A DNA stretch of 64,000 nt, taken from the NCBI RefSeq assembly GCF_019303495.1, contig NZ_JAEVFI010000010.1, positions 13,995 to 77,994 on the forward strand, written 5' to 3'. Below are positions 41,276-50,698 of the stretch, one piece after another. The notes under the pieces were generated by a model. The model was given only the letters and a program-made list of their open reading frames with translations. It was not told the DNA's origin and did no database searches. Source of the DNA: Streptomyces sp. JJ66 (GTDB lineage Bacteria > Actinomycetota > Actinomycetes > Streptomycetales > Streptomycetaceae). Within the stretch, counting starts at the first letter, position 1, and each line of letters opens with the position of its first letter. The position numbers and the translations under genes are program-made.

Positions 41276-43402
41276 TCAGGGCGTCGCCACCCGGGCGACC
41301 AGCAGGGCCGCGTCGTCGTGGTCCTGGTCCCGGTCGCGGCCGCGCAGGTGTTCCAGCAGCAGGTCGCAGGTCTCCTCCAGCGGGCGGAGGGGACCGTCCA
41401 GAATGTGCCGCAGCGTCTCCAGACGGACGTCGATGTCCACGTCGCGGCGTTCGACCAGGCCGTCGGTGTAGAGCACGAGCTGGTCGCCGGGGTGCAGCGG
41501 GATCGTCTGGCTGCGGAAGGTGACGCTGCCGACCCCGCCCACGCCGAGCGGGGCGCCGCTGGGCAGGTCCACCAGGACCGGGCGGCAGCCCTCGCGCAGC
41601 AGCACCGGCGGCAGGTGGCCCGCGTTGGACACGCAGCAGGCGCCGGTGCGCGGGTCGTACAGCGCGTACAGGCAGGTGGCAATGTAGTTGTCGATGCCTG
41701 CGGTGATCTTGTCCAGGTGGCGCAACAGCTCGGCGGGGTCGAGGTCCAGTTCGGCCAGGGTCTGGGTGGCGGTGCGCAGGCGGCCCATGGTGGTGGCGGC
41801 GGTCATGCCGCTGCCCATCACGTCGCCGACGATCAGCGCCGTCTTGCCGTCGGACAGCGGCAGGGTGTCGAACCAGTCGCCGCCGACCTCGCTGGCCGCT
41901 CCGGCTGGCTGGTAGCGCGAGGCGACCTCCAGGCCCGTCAGGTGCGGGGGGTGCTGGGGGAGCAGGCTGCGCTGGAGGGTGAGCGCGGCGTTGCGCTGCC
42001 GCTCGTACCAGCGGGCGTTGTCGATGCAGACGGCGGCGCGGGCGGCCAGCTCGGAGGCGAGGGCGACGTCGTCGGCGTCGAAGGGCAGCGGGTTGCGGGC
42101 GCGTTTGAGGTCCAGCGCGCCGAGCACCTCGCCGCGCGCGATGAGCGGCACCGCGAGGTAGGAGTGCACCCCGGCGCGGGCGAGCAGGGTGGCGGATTCG
42201 GGGTCGCGGGCGATGGAGCGCAGGTTGTCATCCGCCACGTGGGTGACGAGCACGGGCCGTCCGGTGCGCACACACTGGGTGACCAGGCGGTCGGCGTCGT
42301 AGCGGGCCAGCTCGCCGGGCGGGTCGGCGGCGCGCACCGCCTCCGTGGGGTACGCGGCGTTGACGGCCAGGGCGCGGAACACCGCGGGGCCCGAGGTCGT
42401 CGGCGGTGAGCGGCGTTCGGTGAGCGCGGTGTCCAGCACGTCCACGGCGGCCACGTCGGCCAGCTCGGGCACGGCGACGTCGGCGAGTTCGCGGGCGGTC
42501 TGCTCCAGGTCGAGGGTGGTGCCGATGCGGACGGAGGCGTCGGCGACGACGGCCAGGCGGTGCCGGGCCCGGTCGGCCTCCCGCGCGGCCCGGTGCCGGT
42601 CGGTGACGTCCACGACGGAGGTGGCCAGGCCCAGCACGCGGCCGGCGGCGTCCTCCAGCCGGTGGAACGACACCGACCACGCGTGCTCCTCCTGCGGCTC
42701 GGCCGGCGTTCGCCCGACCGTGTACTGGTCCAGCAGCGGGACGCCGGTGGTGAGCACCCGGCGCATGGCCGCCTCGATGCCCTCCACGTCCAGGAACGGC
42801 AGTGTCTCGCCCACCCGGTGGCCGATGTGCTTGTCGGCGGGCAGGCCGTTGATGCGCTCCAGCGCGGGGTTGACGGCGAGGTAGCGCAGGTCGGTGTCCA
42901 TGATCGCTAGGCCGATCGGGGACTGCTCGACCAGCCGGACCGACAGCGCCAGGTCCCGTTCGACGCGGCGCAGGGTGGCCTGGTCGGTGGCCAGGGCGAG
43001 CGCGTAGGTGTCGCCGAGGACGTCCAGCAGGCGCATGTTGCGGAACTCCAGCACGCGGGTCTGTCCGTCGCGCTGGAGCACGGGGAAGCTGCCATCCCAG
43101 CTGCCGTGCTCGTCCCGCATGATGTCGCGGAACAGGCGCAGCACCAGCTCGAAGTGCTCCTCCGGCACGAGCAGGCGGGCGGCGTACTGGCCCAGCGCCT
43201 CCTCGGGCGGGTAGCCGAGCAGGGCCTGGGCCTGCGGGCTCCAGAAGACGATGCGGCCCTGGTCGTCGAGGACGAACGTCGCCACGCTGAGCACGTCGAG
43301 CAGGCCGCCGGGAGCTGTCGGACCCGCCTCCACCCACCCCGTGCGGCCGCGCTGCCCGATGCGCTCCGCCGAGCCGGGGAGCCAGCCTCCCTCAGGACTC
43401 AT
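41276..43402 (-). CDS. PAS-PAS-GAF-SpoIIE (PP2C) phosphatase
   Basis: A 708-residue sensor phosphatase with two PAS domains (about 30-290), a GAF domain (about 300-465) and a SpoIIE-type PP2C domain (about 480-705). Motifs in the catalytic part are GGDWFDTLPL, VGDVMGSGMTAATTMG, CVSNAGHLPPVLL, LYTDGLVERR and DDAALLV. Unlike the gene at 7259-9739 it lacks a terminal HATPase domain. It probably dephosphorylates an STAS-type anti-anti-sigma factor. The ATG at 43400-43402 follows AAGGAGGG. It converges on hspR. Confidence 0.9.
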   Translation of the reverse strand: MSPEGGWLPGSAERIGQRGRTGWVEAGPTAPGGLLDVLSVATFVLDDQGRIVFWSPQAQALLGYPPEEALGQYAARLLVPEEHFELVLRLFRDIMRDEHGSWDGSFPVLQRDGQTRVLEFRNMRLLDVLGDTYALALATDQATLRRVERDLALSVRLVEQSPIGLAIMDTDLRYLAVNPALERINGLPADKHIGHRVGETLPFLDVEGIEAAMRRVLTTGVPLLDQYTVGRTPAEPQEEHAWSVSFHRLEDAAGRVLGLATSVVDVTDRHRAAREADRARHRLAVVADASVRIGTTLDLEQTARELADVAVPELADVAAVDVLDTALTERRSPPTTSGPAVFRALAVNAAYPTEAVRAADPPGELARYDADRLVTQCVRTGRPVLVTHVADDNLRSIARDPESATLLARAGVHSYLAVPLIARGEVLGALDLKRARNPLPFDADDVALASELAARAAVCIDNARWYERQRNAALTLQRSLLPQHPPHLTGLEVASRYQPAGAASEVGGDWFDTLPLSDGKTALIVGDVMGSGMTAATTMGRLRTATQTLAELDLDPAELLRHLDKITAGIDNYIATCLYALYDPRTGACCVSNAGHLPPVLLREGCRPVLVDLPSGAPLGVGGVGSVTFRSQTIPLHPGDQLVLYTDGLVERRDVDIDVRLETLRHILDGPLRPLEETCDLLLEHLRGRDRDQDHDDAALLVARVATP

Positions 43403-43760
43403 CCCCGCCCTCCTTCCCGCCCGCCTCGCGTCGGCCGTGACCTCTCCCATCATCCTCCGGGGGCGCGATCAGGGCACGTTCCTCGCACGAGCTGTTCCCG
43501 CGTTCCGGGCTCCCGGGGATGGTACGGGCAGGGGCAGGAAGGCGTGGCCGGGCGGCGAACGCGGGCGGGGCCGGAACACGGACGGGCGGGAACGCGGGCT
43601 GGGGGTGGAGAACGCAGGCCGGGGCCGGAGCGGCGGGAGCGCGCCGCCGCCAGCGTCCGCCCCGCCGGTGGAAGGAGCCCGCGGCCGGTAGCCCGCTGCC
43701 AGGTAACCCGGTCGGCCGTGAGCGGTGGCCGAAGCACCACGCACCGCACACGGTGAGGTG
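43403..43760. other. Divergent intergenic region, phosphatase / S1 protease
   Basis: Very G-rich on the plus strand, with imperfect GAACGCGGGC and GGGGCCGG repeats near 43555-43640. It must carry both promoters, but none can be assigned. No gene is seen. Confidence 0.45.
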
Positions 43761-44606
43761 ATGGAGCACATACGCACGGCGACAGCGGGCCTGGCCACCG
43801 TCTTCGCGGCGCTGGCCCTGGCCGGGGCCACCGGCCCGCGCGCGGACCTGCCCGCACACCTGGGCGTCACCGCGGCCGGTGCGCAGGGCGAGCCGTGGGC
43901 GTCCCCCAGCGTCGCCACGGTCGGCAAACTGGTCACGGACCTGGGCGACGGGCGCCTGGGTGTCTGCTCCGGCGCGATCGTGGACTCGCCCAGCGGCAGC
44001 GTCATAGCCACCGCCGCGCACTGCCTGACCTCGCCGGAGCACCCGGCCGTCCCGCGCCAGGCGTGGTTCGCCCCCGACTACCCCGGCGACCCGGCGGGCC
44101 CCAGCGCGGTGGTGGACCAGGGGTGGAAGGTCGTCTCCTACCACACGCCGCCAGGCTGGGACGTCAACCGCGAGCTGGACGCCATACTCCCGCACGACTA
44201 CGCCTTCGTGACGGTCGAGGAGCGCGCCGGGCGCAGCATCCAGCAGACCTACGGCGCCAACCGGCTCGCCTTCGCCCCCGTGGACGCGGGCGAACCCGTG
44301 CTCCCGATGGGCTACCCCGCCGCGCCGCCCTACGACGGCGAGACGCTCGCCCACTGCTTGGGCGGCGCCGAGCTGCTGACCGAGCAGACCGCGCACGCCT
44401 CCAACGTCGGCGGGCTGCTGCTGCGGCCGTGCCCGCTCACCCAGGGCGCCAGCGGCGGGCCCTGGCTCCAGGACTACGACACGGCGACCGAATCCGGCAC
44501 AGTGGTCGGCGTCATGTCGGTGGGCAGCGGGGACGGGCGGGTCCTGGGCCGCCCGTTCCCCGCCTCCGCCGGACGGGCCCTGTTCGCCGAGGCCGCAGCC
44601 GTCTGA
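43761..44606 (+). CDS. Secreted trypsin-like serine protease
   Basis: The 281-residue protein has a signal sequence or N-terminal anchor (residues 1-30) and an S1-family fold. The triad is visible as His in IATAAHCLT, Asp in LPHDYAFVTV and Ser in TQGASGGPWL. It resembles secreted V8/trypsin-like proteases of streptomycetes. The ATG at 43761 sits behind GGTGAGG. The substrate is unknown. It converges with the SRPBCC gene; the 112-nt gap has no clear hairpin. Confidence 0.85.
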   Translation: MEHIRTATAGLATVFAALALAGATGPRADLPAHLGVTAAGAQGEPWASPSVATVGKLVTDLGDGRLGVCSGAIVDSPSGSVIATAAHCLTSPEHPAVPRQAWFAPDYPGDPAGPSAVVDQGWKVVSYHTPPGWDVNRELDAILPHDYAFVTVEERAGRSIQQTYGANRLAFAPVDAGEPVLPMGYPAAPPYDGETLAHCLGGAELLTEQTAHASNVGGLLLRPCPLTQGASGGPWLQDYDTATESGTVVGVMSVGSGDGRVLGRPFPASAGRALFAEAAAV

Positions 44607-44718
44607 CGGGCGGGCCTTGCCAGCGGCGGGCACGGGTGGTGCGTGCTCCCGGCTCCGGGGCGGGCCGGGGTGGGCACGCGACACGGGACGGGGACGGACG
44701 CGGCGGCGCGGGCGGTGG

Positions 44719-45573
44719 TCAGCGGCGGCGGCGCAGGACGCGAGTCACCGCGACGGCCGAGGCCAGGGCCAGGGCCGCCGCCGGAGCGGCCCAGCGGAGC
44801 GCGGCGGTGGTGGAGACCGTCTCCGGGGCGGGCACGGGGGCGTAACGCCCGCGCGGCGGCGCGTGGTCCACCTCCTCCGCGCTGCGGCCGATCATGGTGC
44901 GCCGCGCGTGCGCCGCCTCGGCGGGCACGGGCGGCGTCAGCCCCGCGGGCTCCTCGGCGGGGAGCGGATCAAGCGAAGACGCGGGGACGGGCGGGTCGAA
45001 GCCGGAATCGCCCGCGGGTTCGGCGGCCGGGTCCGGCTCCGGCGTCCCCGGGGGTGTCTCCGGGGCCGGGATGCCCGGGATGACGCGGGCGTTGTCGTCG
45101 GCGGGCGGGTCGGCGGCCAGACTCTCCGCCAGCGCCTCGCCGAACCGTTCCAGCAGCCGCCGTCCGGCGGTGGCGCGCTGCCTGGCCTCGACCTCGGTCA
45201 GGCGGCCCGTGCCCCGCACGCCGCCGGTGCAGGCGAGCGCGGTGCCCGCCCCGGCGTCCGGCGAGGAAGCGGTGCGCGGGGTGAGCGTCAGGGTGAGGTG
45301 AGCCTTGCCCTGGCCGCGGGCCTCGGTGCCCTCGCCGGTGACGTGGAAGCCGTCTTCGGCGGCGGCGATCGCCAGCGTGCCACGGTAGGTGATGGTGGAC
45401 CCGGCGATGCGGAGCCGCAGGCGTCCGGTCACCGCCGTCTCCCCCTCCGGAGCCCGGGGCTCCTCGGACGCGTCGGGCTGGAACCCCGGTACGCAGCGGG
45501 CGACGCGCTCGGGCTCGGCGAGCGCCGCCCGGACCGGGCCGACCGGAAACGGTACGTACACCTCGTGCTCCAT
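44719..45573 (-). CDS. SRPBCC/CoxG-like protein with C-terminal membrane helix
   Basis: The 284-residue protein begins with an SRPBCC/CoxG-type lipid- or cofactor-binding fold (residues 1-150; VPFPVGPVRAALAEPERVARCVPGF start, and the RGTGRLTEVEARQRATAGRRLLERF helix). An acidic/proline linker and one C-terminal helix (ALRWAAPAAALALASAVAV) followed by RRRR complete it. CoxG-like proteins tether or mature carbon-monoxide-dehydrogenase-type enzymes, but none is encoded nearby. Function is unassigned. Confidence 0.78.
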   Translation of the reverse strand: MEHEVYVPFPVGPVRAALAEPERVARCVPGFQPDASEEPRAPEGETAVTGRLRLRIAGSTITYRGTLAIAAAEDGFHVTGEGTEARGQGKAHLTLTLTPRTASSPDAGAGTALACTGGVRGTGRLTEVEARQRATAGRRLLERFGEALAESLAADPPADDNARVIPGIPAPETPPGTPEPDPAAEPAGDSGFDPPVPASSLDPLPAEEPAGLTPPVPAEAAHARRTMIGRSAEEVDHAPPRGRYAPVPAPETVSTTAALRWAAPAAALALASAVAVTRVLRRRR

Positions 45574-45661
45574 GCCCCGGAGCCTACCTGCGTACGGGTG
45601 GTCTGATGCCCGATCCCGCGCGCTTTCCGCACACCGGGCGCCACGTCAGGCGGTGGTGGAC

Positions 45662-47338
45662 TCAGCCGTCGTAGCGCGGGTGCAGCAGGGTCGAGGGCGG
45701 CAGGCCGGTGGCGCGGTGCCGCCGCGCGGTGGCGGCGGCGTGGGTGAGGTCGGCGGGGGTGAGGGTGCTGTCGGCGGGCGCGGTGGGGGCGAGGGTGAGC
45801 GGCGGCGGGCCGCCGGGCGCGGCGAGCAGGAAGCCCCAGTCGGCGGGTGGCTGGCCGCCGTCGGCGCGGGTGCGCGGGGCGCGGTCGGTGTCGGCGGGGT
45901 AGCCGGTGAGCCGCCCGTCCACGGCGTACGGGACGGGGTGCAGACCGGCGGAGCGCAGCGTGGCCGCCACCGTCCAGAAGGTGTGCCCGGAGCCGCGTAC
46001 CGACCCGGCGTGCACGGCGACGCGCCCGTCCGGAGTCAGGGCACGCGGCAGCATGCCGTAGAACTCCTGCGAGTACAGCCGCGTCGCCTCGGCCAGCCGG
46101 GGATCGGGCAGCCCGGACAGGACGACGTCGTACGGCGCCTCGCCGGTGCCGGGCCAGGCCCGCACCCAGCGGAAGGCGTCAGCGGTCACGACGCGCACCC
46201 GGGGGTCGGCGAAGGCGTCCCCGTTGAGCGCGCTCAGTCGCGGATCGGTGCGGGCGAGCGCCACGACGCCGGGATCGAGGTCCACGACGGTGACCGAGCC
46301 GACGTCGTCGTAGCGCAGCACCTCGCGCAGGGCCAGGCCGTCGCCGCCGCCGAAAATGAGCACGCGTCCGCGCGGCCCGGCGGCCATCGCCGGGTGGACC
46401 AGCGCCTGGTGGTAGCGGGCCTCGTCCGCGCCGCAGACGCGCAGCCGCCCGTCGAGGTACAGCTCCAGCCCACAGGCGCTCGCCGGGCGCGGCCCGCCGG
46501 TCTGGGTCAGCACGATCTCCTGCACGTCGGTGCGCACCGCGACCCGGACGTCCGCGCCGTACACCGCGCGGCGCGCGGCGTCCTCGAACGGCCCGGCCAG
46601 CACGGCGGCCGCCGCCAGCAGCGCCAGCGTCGCGGCGAAGGCGAGCACCGTCGCGGCGCGGGCGGCGCGGGTGAGGTCGTGCCGGAACAGCCACAGCACG
46701 AGCGCGCCCCCGGCGACGGCGTTCACCCCGCCGACCAGCAGCGCGCCGGTGAGCTGCCCGAACAGCGGCAGCAGCAGGAACGGGAAGGCCAGCCCGCCGA
46801 CGAGGGCGCCCACGTAGTCGGCGGCGAACAGGTCCGCGACGGCGCCGCCCGCGTCCTGCGCCCGGATGCGCTGGATCAGCGTCATCAGCAGCGGCATCTC
46901 GGCGCCGATCAGCACGCCGATGGTGAGGGAGAAGGCGACCAGGGCCAGGCGGGAGGCGCCGAACCAGGCGAAGCACGCGTACAGCGCCATCGCCGAGCCG
47001 CCGCCGACGAGTGCGAGCAGGGACTCGATCAGCCCAAAGCCGACGGCGGCCCGGCAGCGCAGCCGCTTGGCCAGCAGCGAGCCCACGCCCATGGCGAACA
47101 CCATGACCGACAGCACGATCGACGCCTGCGTCACCGAGTCACCGGTGAGGTAGGTGGCCAGCGCCACGAGGGCCAGCTCGTAGACCAGCCCGCACGCGGC
47201 GCAGACGAACACCGCGCACAGGACGAGGAAGCGGCCGGCCCTCGCTGACACCGGCAGCCGCACGGACGACGCGTCCGCCGCCGATCCCGGCGTGCCCTCG
47301 GGCCGCACCGGCCGTCCGGACACGGGCTGGTCGATCAT
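45662..47338 (-). CDS. Spermidine-synthase-like protein with N-terminal membrane domain
   Basis: A 558-residue protein. Residues 35-250 hold about seven membrane helices, and residues 260-490 form an aminopropyltransferase-type Rossmann domain ([58 protein letters not shown]). It is annotated in relatives as polyamine aminopropyltransferase. The YHQ/DEARYHE-type polyamine-site residues are partly kept, but the enzymatic product is not proven. It is followed upstream by the DUF2617 gene on the same strand, a common actinobacterial pair. The start at 47338 lacks a strong ribosome binding site. Confidence 0.85.
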   Translation of the reverse strand: MIDQPVSGRPVRPEGTPGSAADASSVRLPVSARAGRFLVLCAVFVCAACGLVYELALVALATYLTGDSVTQASIVLSVMVFAMGVGSLLAKRLRCRAAVGFGLIESLLALVGGGSAMALYACFAWFGASRLALVAFSLTIGVLIGAEMPLLMTLIQRIRAQDAGGAVADLFAADYVGALVGGLAFPFLLLPLFGQLTGALLVGGVNAVAGGALVLWLFRHDLTRAARAATVLAFAATLALLAAAAVLAGPFEDAARRAVYGADVRVAVRTDVQEIVLTQTGGPRPASACGLELYLDGRLRVCGADEARYHQALVHPAMAAGPRGRVLIFGGGDGLALREVLRYDDVGSVTVVDLDPGVVALARTDPRLSALNGDAFADPRVRVVTADAFRWVRAWPGTGEAPYDVVLSGLPDPRLAEATRLYSQEFYGMLPRALTPDGRVAVHAGSVRGSGHTFWTVAATLRSAGLHPVPYAVDGRLTGYPADTDRAPRTRADGGQPPADWGFLLAAPGGPPPLTLAPTAPADSTLTPADLTHAAATARRHRATGLPPSTLLHPRYDG

Positions 47339-47456
47339 GCGGGGAACGCTACGTGACGCTAAACCTCCGCAGTGTCACCCTCAAGGGTGGATTTCCGCTC
47401 CCGAAGTCCGGGAAGCGGATGGCGCCCCGAGGGACCCCGGGGCGTCCAGGCCCGCG

Positions 47457-47999
47457 TCAGGCCAGCGCGCCTTCCCGCGCCCCCTCCCGCGCGCGGACGG
47501 CGACGCGGCTGCGGGTGGCGACCAGACGCCGTTCCTGCGGATAGGCGTGCCAGGTGCGCCAGCACACCTGCTGGCCGACGCGCTGGACGAGCAGGGCCGT
47601 GAACGCGTACGGGTCGCCGGGGAACGTTCCGGCCAGCCCGTGCGGGTGGTCGGCGACCAGCGCGAGCAGTTCCTGCGCCCGGCCGGAGAACGAGTTGCGC
47701 GAGAGCGTCTCCACCCGCGCGGCGAACTCGTACTCCCAGGCCCCGAGCCGCCGGGAGACACCGACCGGCAGCGGGCTGCCGCTGCGGCGGCCCGGCATGC
47801 ACGCCACGGTCTCCGAACAGCTGCCGCTGTCCTCGTCCAGCAGCACCTGATGCGACGCCCCCAGCAGACGCAACTGCACCCGCGCGCGACCGAGCCGCAG
47901 GTCGAGGGTGGCCAGCGCGGGGAGTGGCGCATGGCCGAGGGCCCAGGCGAGGTCGGCGGCCCGGGTGTCGGTGTAGGCGGTGTTCAGCGTGGTGAGCAT
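47457..47999 (-). CDS. DUF2617 family protein
   Basis: A 180-residue protein of unknown function that habitually neighbours the membrane spermidine-synthase-like gene in actinobacteria. Family-like blocks are LAWALGHAPLPALATLDL, GRARVQLRLLGASHQVLL and CWRTWHAYPQERRLVATRS. The ATG at 47997-47999 follows GGAG at 6 nt. It lies 118 nt upstream of the synthase-like gene and is probably co-transcribed. Confidence 0.8.
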   Translation of the reverse strand: MLTTLNTAYTDTRAADLAWALGHAPLPALATLDLRLGRARVQLRLLGASHQVLLDEDSGSCSETVACMPGRRSGSPLPVGVSRRLGAWEYEFAARVETLSRNSFSGRAQELLALVADHPHGLAGTFPGDPYAFTALLVQRVGQQVCWRTWHAYPQERRLVATRSRVAVRAREGAREGALA

Positions 48000-48634
48000 G
48001 GTCGGCTCCGCAAGCACGTGGGGAGGATGGGCCGGTAGAGGGTGGCCGGGCACTCCTCGGGGGATGAGCCAGGTGGATCTCAGTTGTTCGCCGGCGGCGC
48101 GTGCCCACACGGGCTCCTGACACACCATCACCGAACCACGATCCCAGCAAAGTTCACAGCGGTTTTACCCAACTTCGGGCCGTTTCCATACCCGAGAGGG
48201 CGGTGTTGATCACGTGTTCACCCGCTTCTCCTCGCTACTCCCAACCACCCCACCCAGCAAGGCAGTTGTCCCTGGCATATCGCCCGCCCACCCGCCACTC
48301 CTGACCCCCGGGGCCACCGCCGGGACCTCTCGCCGGTGCTGCGGCCCGCGAAAGCCTGGCCGTTCCCCGCGGCTGGCGCAGTCGGCGGAGCGCGCCGGGA
48401 CGCGCCGCAGCCCCTCCGCACGGCGCTGGGGCCGGACGCTTCCCGGTAGCGCCCACCGACCTGTGACTCCACGCCGTGCCGGTCAACCCCCGTCCGGCCG
48501 CAGTGGCGACCAGCTCCGCCTGGAGCGTGCCGTCGCGAGGAGACGCGGCCTTCCCGGACCGCGGCGACCCTCAGGCACCCGAGGACGCGCCCGGGGTGCG
48601 TGGGCGGGGCGACGGTACCGGTGCGGGTGGTTCC
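48000..48634. other. 635-nt region without a supported gene
   Basis: The part next to DUF2617 (48090-48220) is relatively AT-rich and probably contains its promoter. The rest is GC-rich with open frames on both strands but no family-like protein, ribosome binding site or clear hairpin. Confidence 0.45.
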
Positions 48635-48859
48635 TCAGTCGCCTCCGCCGCAGCCTCCTCCTCCTCCACCGCCGCCTCCGCCGCAGTCGCCCCAGCCCCC
48701 GTCGCTGTTACTCCAGCCTCCACCGTGCGATCCGCTGGCACCGTTGCCGCCCACGCGTGACCCGTTACGTCCGCTCAGGACAGCCCAGATGACTACCGTG
48801 ATGACGATCATCAGGAAGACCATGCTGAATGCGGCGATCATGACGAACAACATGTTCAT
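48635..48859 (-). CDS. Small membrane protein with Gly/Cys-rich tail
   Basis: The 74-residue protein has one hydrophobic helix (residues 3-28, Met/Val/Ile-rich) and then a Ser/Gly/Asn-rich tail that ends DCGGGGGGGGGGCGGGD. GGGGGG lies 8 nt before the ATG at 48857-48859, supporting translation. Streptomycete membrane proteins with Gly-Cys tails are known, but this one has no catalytic domain. Function is unknown. It diverges from the aminotransferase gene. Confidence 0.65.
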   Translation of the reverse strand: MNMLFVMIAAFSMVFLMIVITVVIWAVLSGRNGSRVGGNGASGSHGGGWSNSDGGWGDCGGGGGGGGGGCGGGD

Positions 48860-48983
48860 GCCGATTCCCCCCTCGATCCTGCCCCGCCCCCCGACAGGGC
48901 AGACCTGACCGGGACATCCCCCTCCCGCTTCTATGGCAAAGCACACTTGAGCAAGCTCAGAGGTTTCCCGGAGGATGCCGGGT

Positions 48984-50171
48984 ATGGGACGACCGCTGCT
49001 GAACCGCCGCCTCGCGGAGTTCGGAACCACGATCTTCGCCGAGATGTCGGCGCTCGCCCAGCGCACCGGGGCCATCAACCTCGGCCAGGGCTTTCCGGAC
49101 ACCGACGGCCCCGAGCAGGTTCGGGAGGCCGCCGTACGGGCGCTGCGCAAGGGGTGGGGCAACCAGTACCCGCCCGGCCCCGGCGTCCCCGAGCTGCGCC
49201 ACGCCGTGGCCGCGCACCAGCGGCGGTGGTACGGCCTGGAGTGGGACCCGGACACCGAGGTGCTGGTCACGGCCGGGGCCACCGAGGCCATCGCCGCCGC
49301 GCTGCTGGCCCTGGTGGAACCCGGTGACGAGGTGGTCGCGCTGGAGCCCTACTACGACTCCTACGCGGCGTCCATCGCCCTGGCGGGCGGCACCCGCGTC
49401 CCCGTCACGCTGCACCCGGACACGTCCACCGGAACGCCGTTCTACCGGCTGGACCTGGACAAGCTGCGGGCCGCCGTCACCGACCGCACCCGCCTGCTCC
49501 TGCTGAACTCCCCGCACAACCCCACCGGCACCGTGCTCAGCCGCGCCGAGCTGACGGCGATCGCGGACCTGGCCTGCGAGCGCGACCTGCTGGTCGTCAC
49601 CGACGAGGTGTACGAACACCTGGTCTTCGACGGCGACCACGTGCCCATCGCCACCCTCCCCGGCATGCGCGACCGCACGGTGACGATCTCCAGCAGCGGC
49701 AAGACCTTCTCCTTCACTGGGTGGAAGGTCGGCTGGGTGACGGCCGAGCCCGGACTGCTCACCGCCGTCCGCTCGGCGAAGCAGTACCTCACCTTCGTCT
49801 CCGCCGGACCGTTCCAGTACGCGATCGCCGAGGCGCTGGCGCTGCCCGACGCGTACTTCACCGGTCTGCGCGACGAACTGCGCGCCAAGCGCGACCGGCT
49901 CGCGGACGGCCTCGCGGAGGCGGGCTTCACGGTGTACCGGCCGTCCGGCACGTACTTCGTGACCACCGACATCCGCCCCCTGGGCGGCGAAAGCGACGGC
50001 GTCGCCTTCTGCCGAGCCCTGCCGGAGCGCTGCGGCGTGGTGGCCGTCCCCAACGCCGTCTTCTACGACCACCGCGCCGAAGGCGCCCCCTTCGTCCGCT
50101 TCGCCTTCTGCAAGCGGACCGACGTGGTGGAAGAAGCCATCAGAAGGCTGTCCAAACTGCGCACACACTGA
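48984..50171 (+). CDS. PLP-dependent class I/II aminotransferase
   Basis: A 395-residue fold-type I aminotransferase. Features are INLGQGFPDTDGPEQV, VTAGATEAIAAALLALVEPGDEV, LNSPHNPTGTVL, VVTDEVYEHLVF, and the PLP-binding Lys in SSSGKTFSFTGWKVGW. It resembles the kynurenine/glutamine-transaminase and DapC-like branch; the substrate cannot be fixed. The ATG at 48984 is preferred over that at 48975 because GGAGG lies 9 nt upstream of it. Confidence 0.9.
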   Translation: MGRPLLNRRLAEFGTTIFAEMSALAQRTGAINLGQGFPDTDGPEQVREAAVRALRKGWGNQYPPGPGVPELRHAVAAHQRRWYGLEWDPDTEVLVTAGATEAIAAALLALVEPGDEVVALEPYYDSYAASIALAGGTRVPVTLHPDTSTGTPFYRLDLDKLRAAVTDRTRLLLLNSPHNPTGTVLSRAELTAIADLACERDLLVVTDEVYEHLVFDGDHVPIATLPGMRDRTVTISSSGKTFSFTGWKVGWVTAEPGLLTAVRSAKQYLTFVSAGPFQYAIAEALALPDAYFTGLRDELRAKRDRLADGLAEAGFTVYRPSGTYFVTTDIRPLGGESDGVAFCRALPERCGVVAVPNAVFYDHRAEGAPFVRFAFCKRTDVVEEAIRRLSKLRTH

Positions 50172-50698
50172 TGCCCCGCCCCTCCGCCCCCAGCGAAGGG
50201 GATGCCGCGCCAGCTGTCGGCGTCAGCGAGGCGCGTCGTACGTGTGCACGTTCAGCGGCATGTAGTCACCCTCTCTTTCTCCTCGTTGTGAGTGGACCCT
50301 GCCCCGGTGGAGCAGGGGACAGTGGAGCTTGCCGAGCGCGGCAAGCGTGCGGCAGAAACCCTGTCGCCCCCTCAGATCGCCAACGCGAAACGGACCAGCG
50401 AAGCGGGCGACAGGGTGTGAGAGCTTCACTGCCGCCCCTTCGCCTTGCAGATCGAGCAGGGGAAGGGGCAGGGTTTCACGGACTGCCCACGAGGCAGGAA
50501 CACGACTCCGGAAGCCCGGTCAACTCGTAGCCTGTCGCCCGTCGTGAGCGCCGTCCCCCGTGTGGGTGCCGTCCGATCTCCACGGTGCGGTCAGAGACCC
50601 GCGACATGTCTCCCGCCGTCCGGGCTGCCTCCCCGCTGTCGGCCGAGTGCTTCACACACGTCGCAGCGGCACGGGAGTGGCCGCACCGGGGGGCTTGG
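50172..50698. other. Intergenic region with paired inverted repeats and a micro-ORF
   Basis: On the minus strand, ACCCTGTCGCCC (complement at 50409-50420) pairs with GGGCGACAGGGT (50362-50373). Inside or beyond these, GCTTGCCG-CGCT-CGGCAAGC forms a tight hairpin, and another CCCCTGC/GCAGGGG pair follows. The block leads into a 12-codon ORF at 50223-50261. The right half (50430-50698) shows nothing recognisable. Confidence 0.45.
50223..50261 (-). CDS. 12-residue micro-ORF (MPLNVHTYDAPR)
   Basis: The ATG at 50259-50261 is preceded by a long purine-rich tract (GAGGAGAAAGAGAGGGTG) that contains a good ribosome binding site. It reads MPLNVHTYDAPR and stops. No downstream gene follows on the same strand before the aminotransferase gene, which is oppositely oriented, so it is not an obvious leader peptide. 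It may be a genuine small peptide or the stump of a deleted gene. Confidence 0.35.
   Translation of the reverse strand: MPLNVHTYDAPR

Noticed and set aside
47423..47444. Short CGCCCC/GGGGCG hairpin between the DUF2617 and spermidine-synthase-like genes
   Set aside because: Only six pairs in very GC-rich DNA. It probably does not terminate transcription.
48214..48800. Plus-strand frames in 48.2-48.8 kb
   Set aside because: Arg/Pro/Ser-rich low-complexity translations without ribosome binding sites. Part is antisense to the Gly-rich membrane protein.
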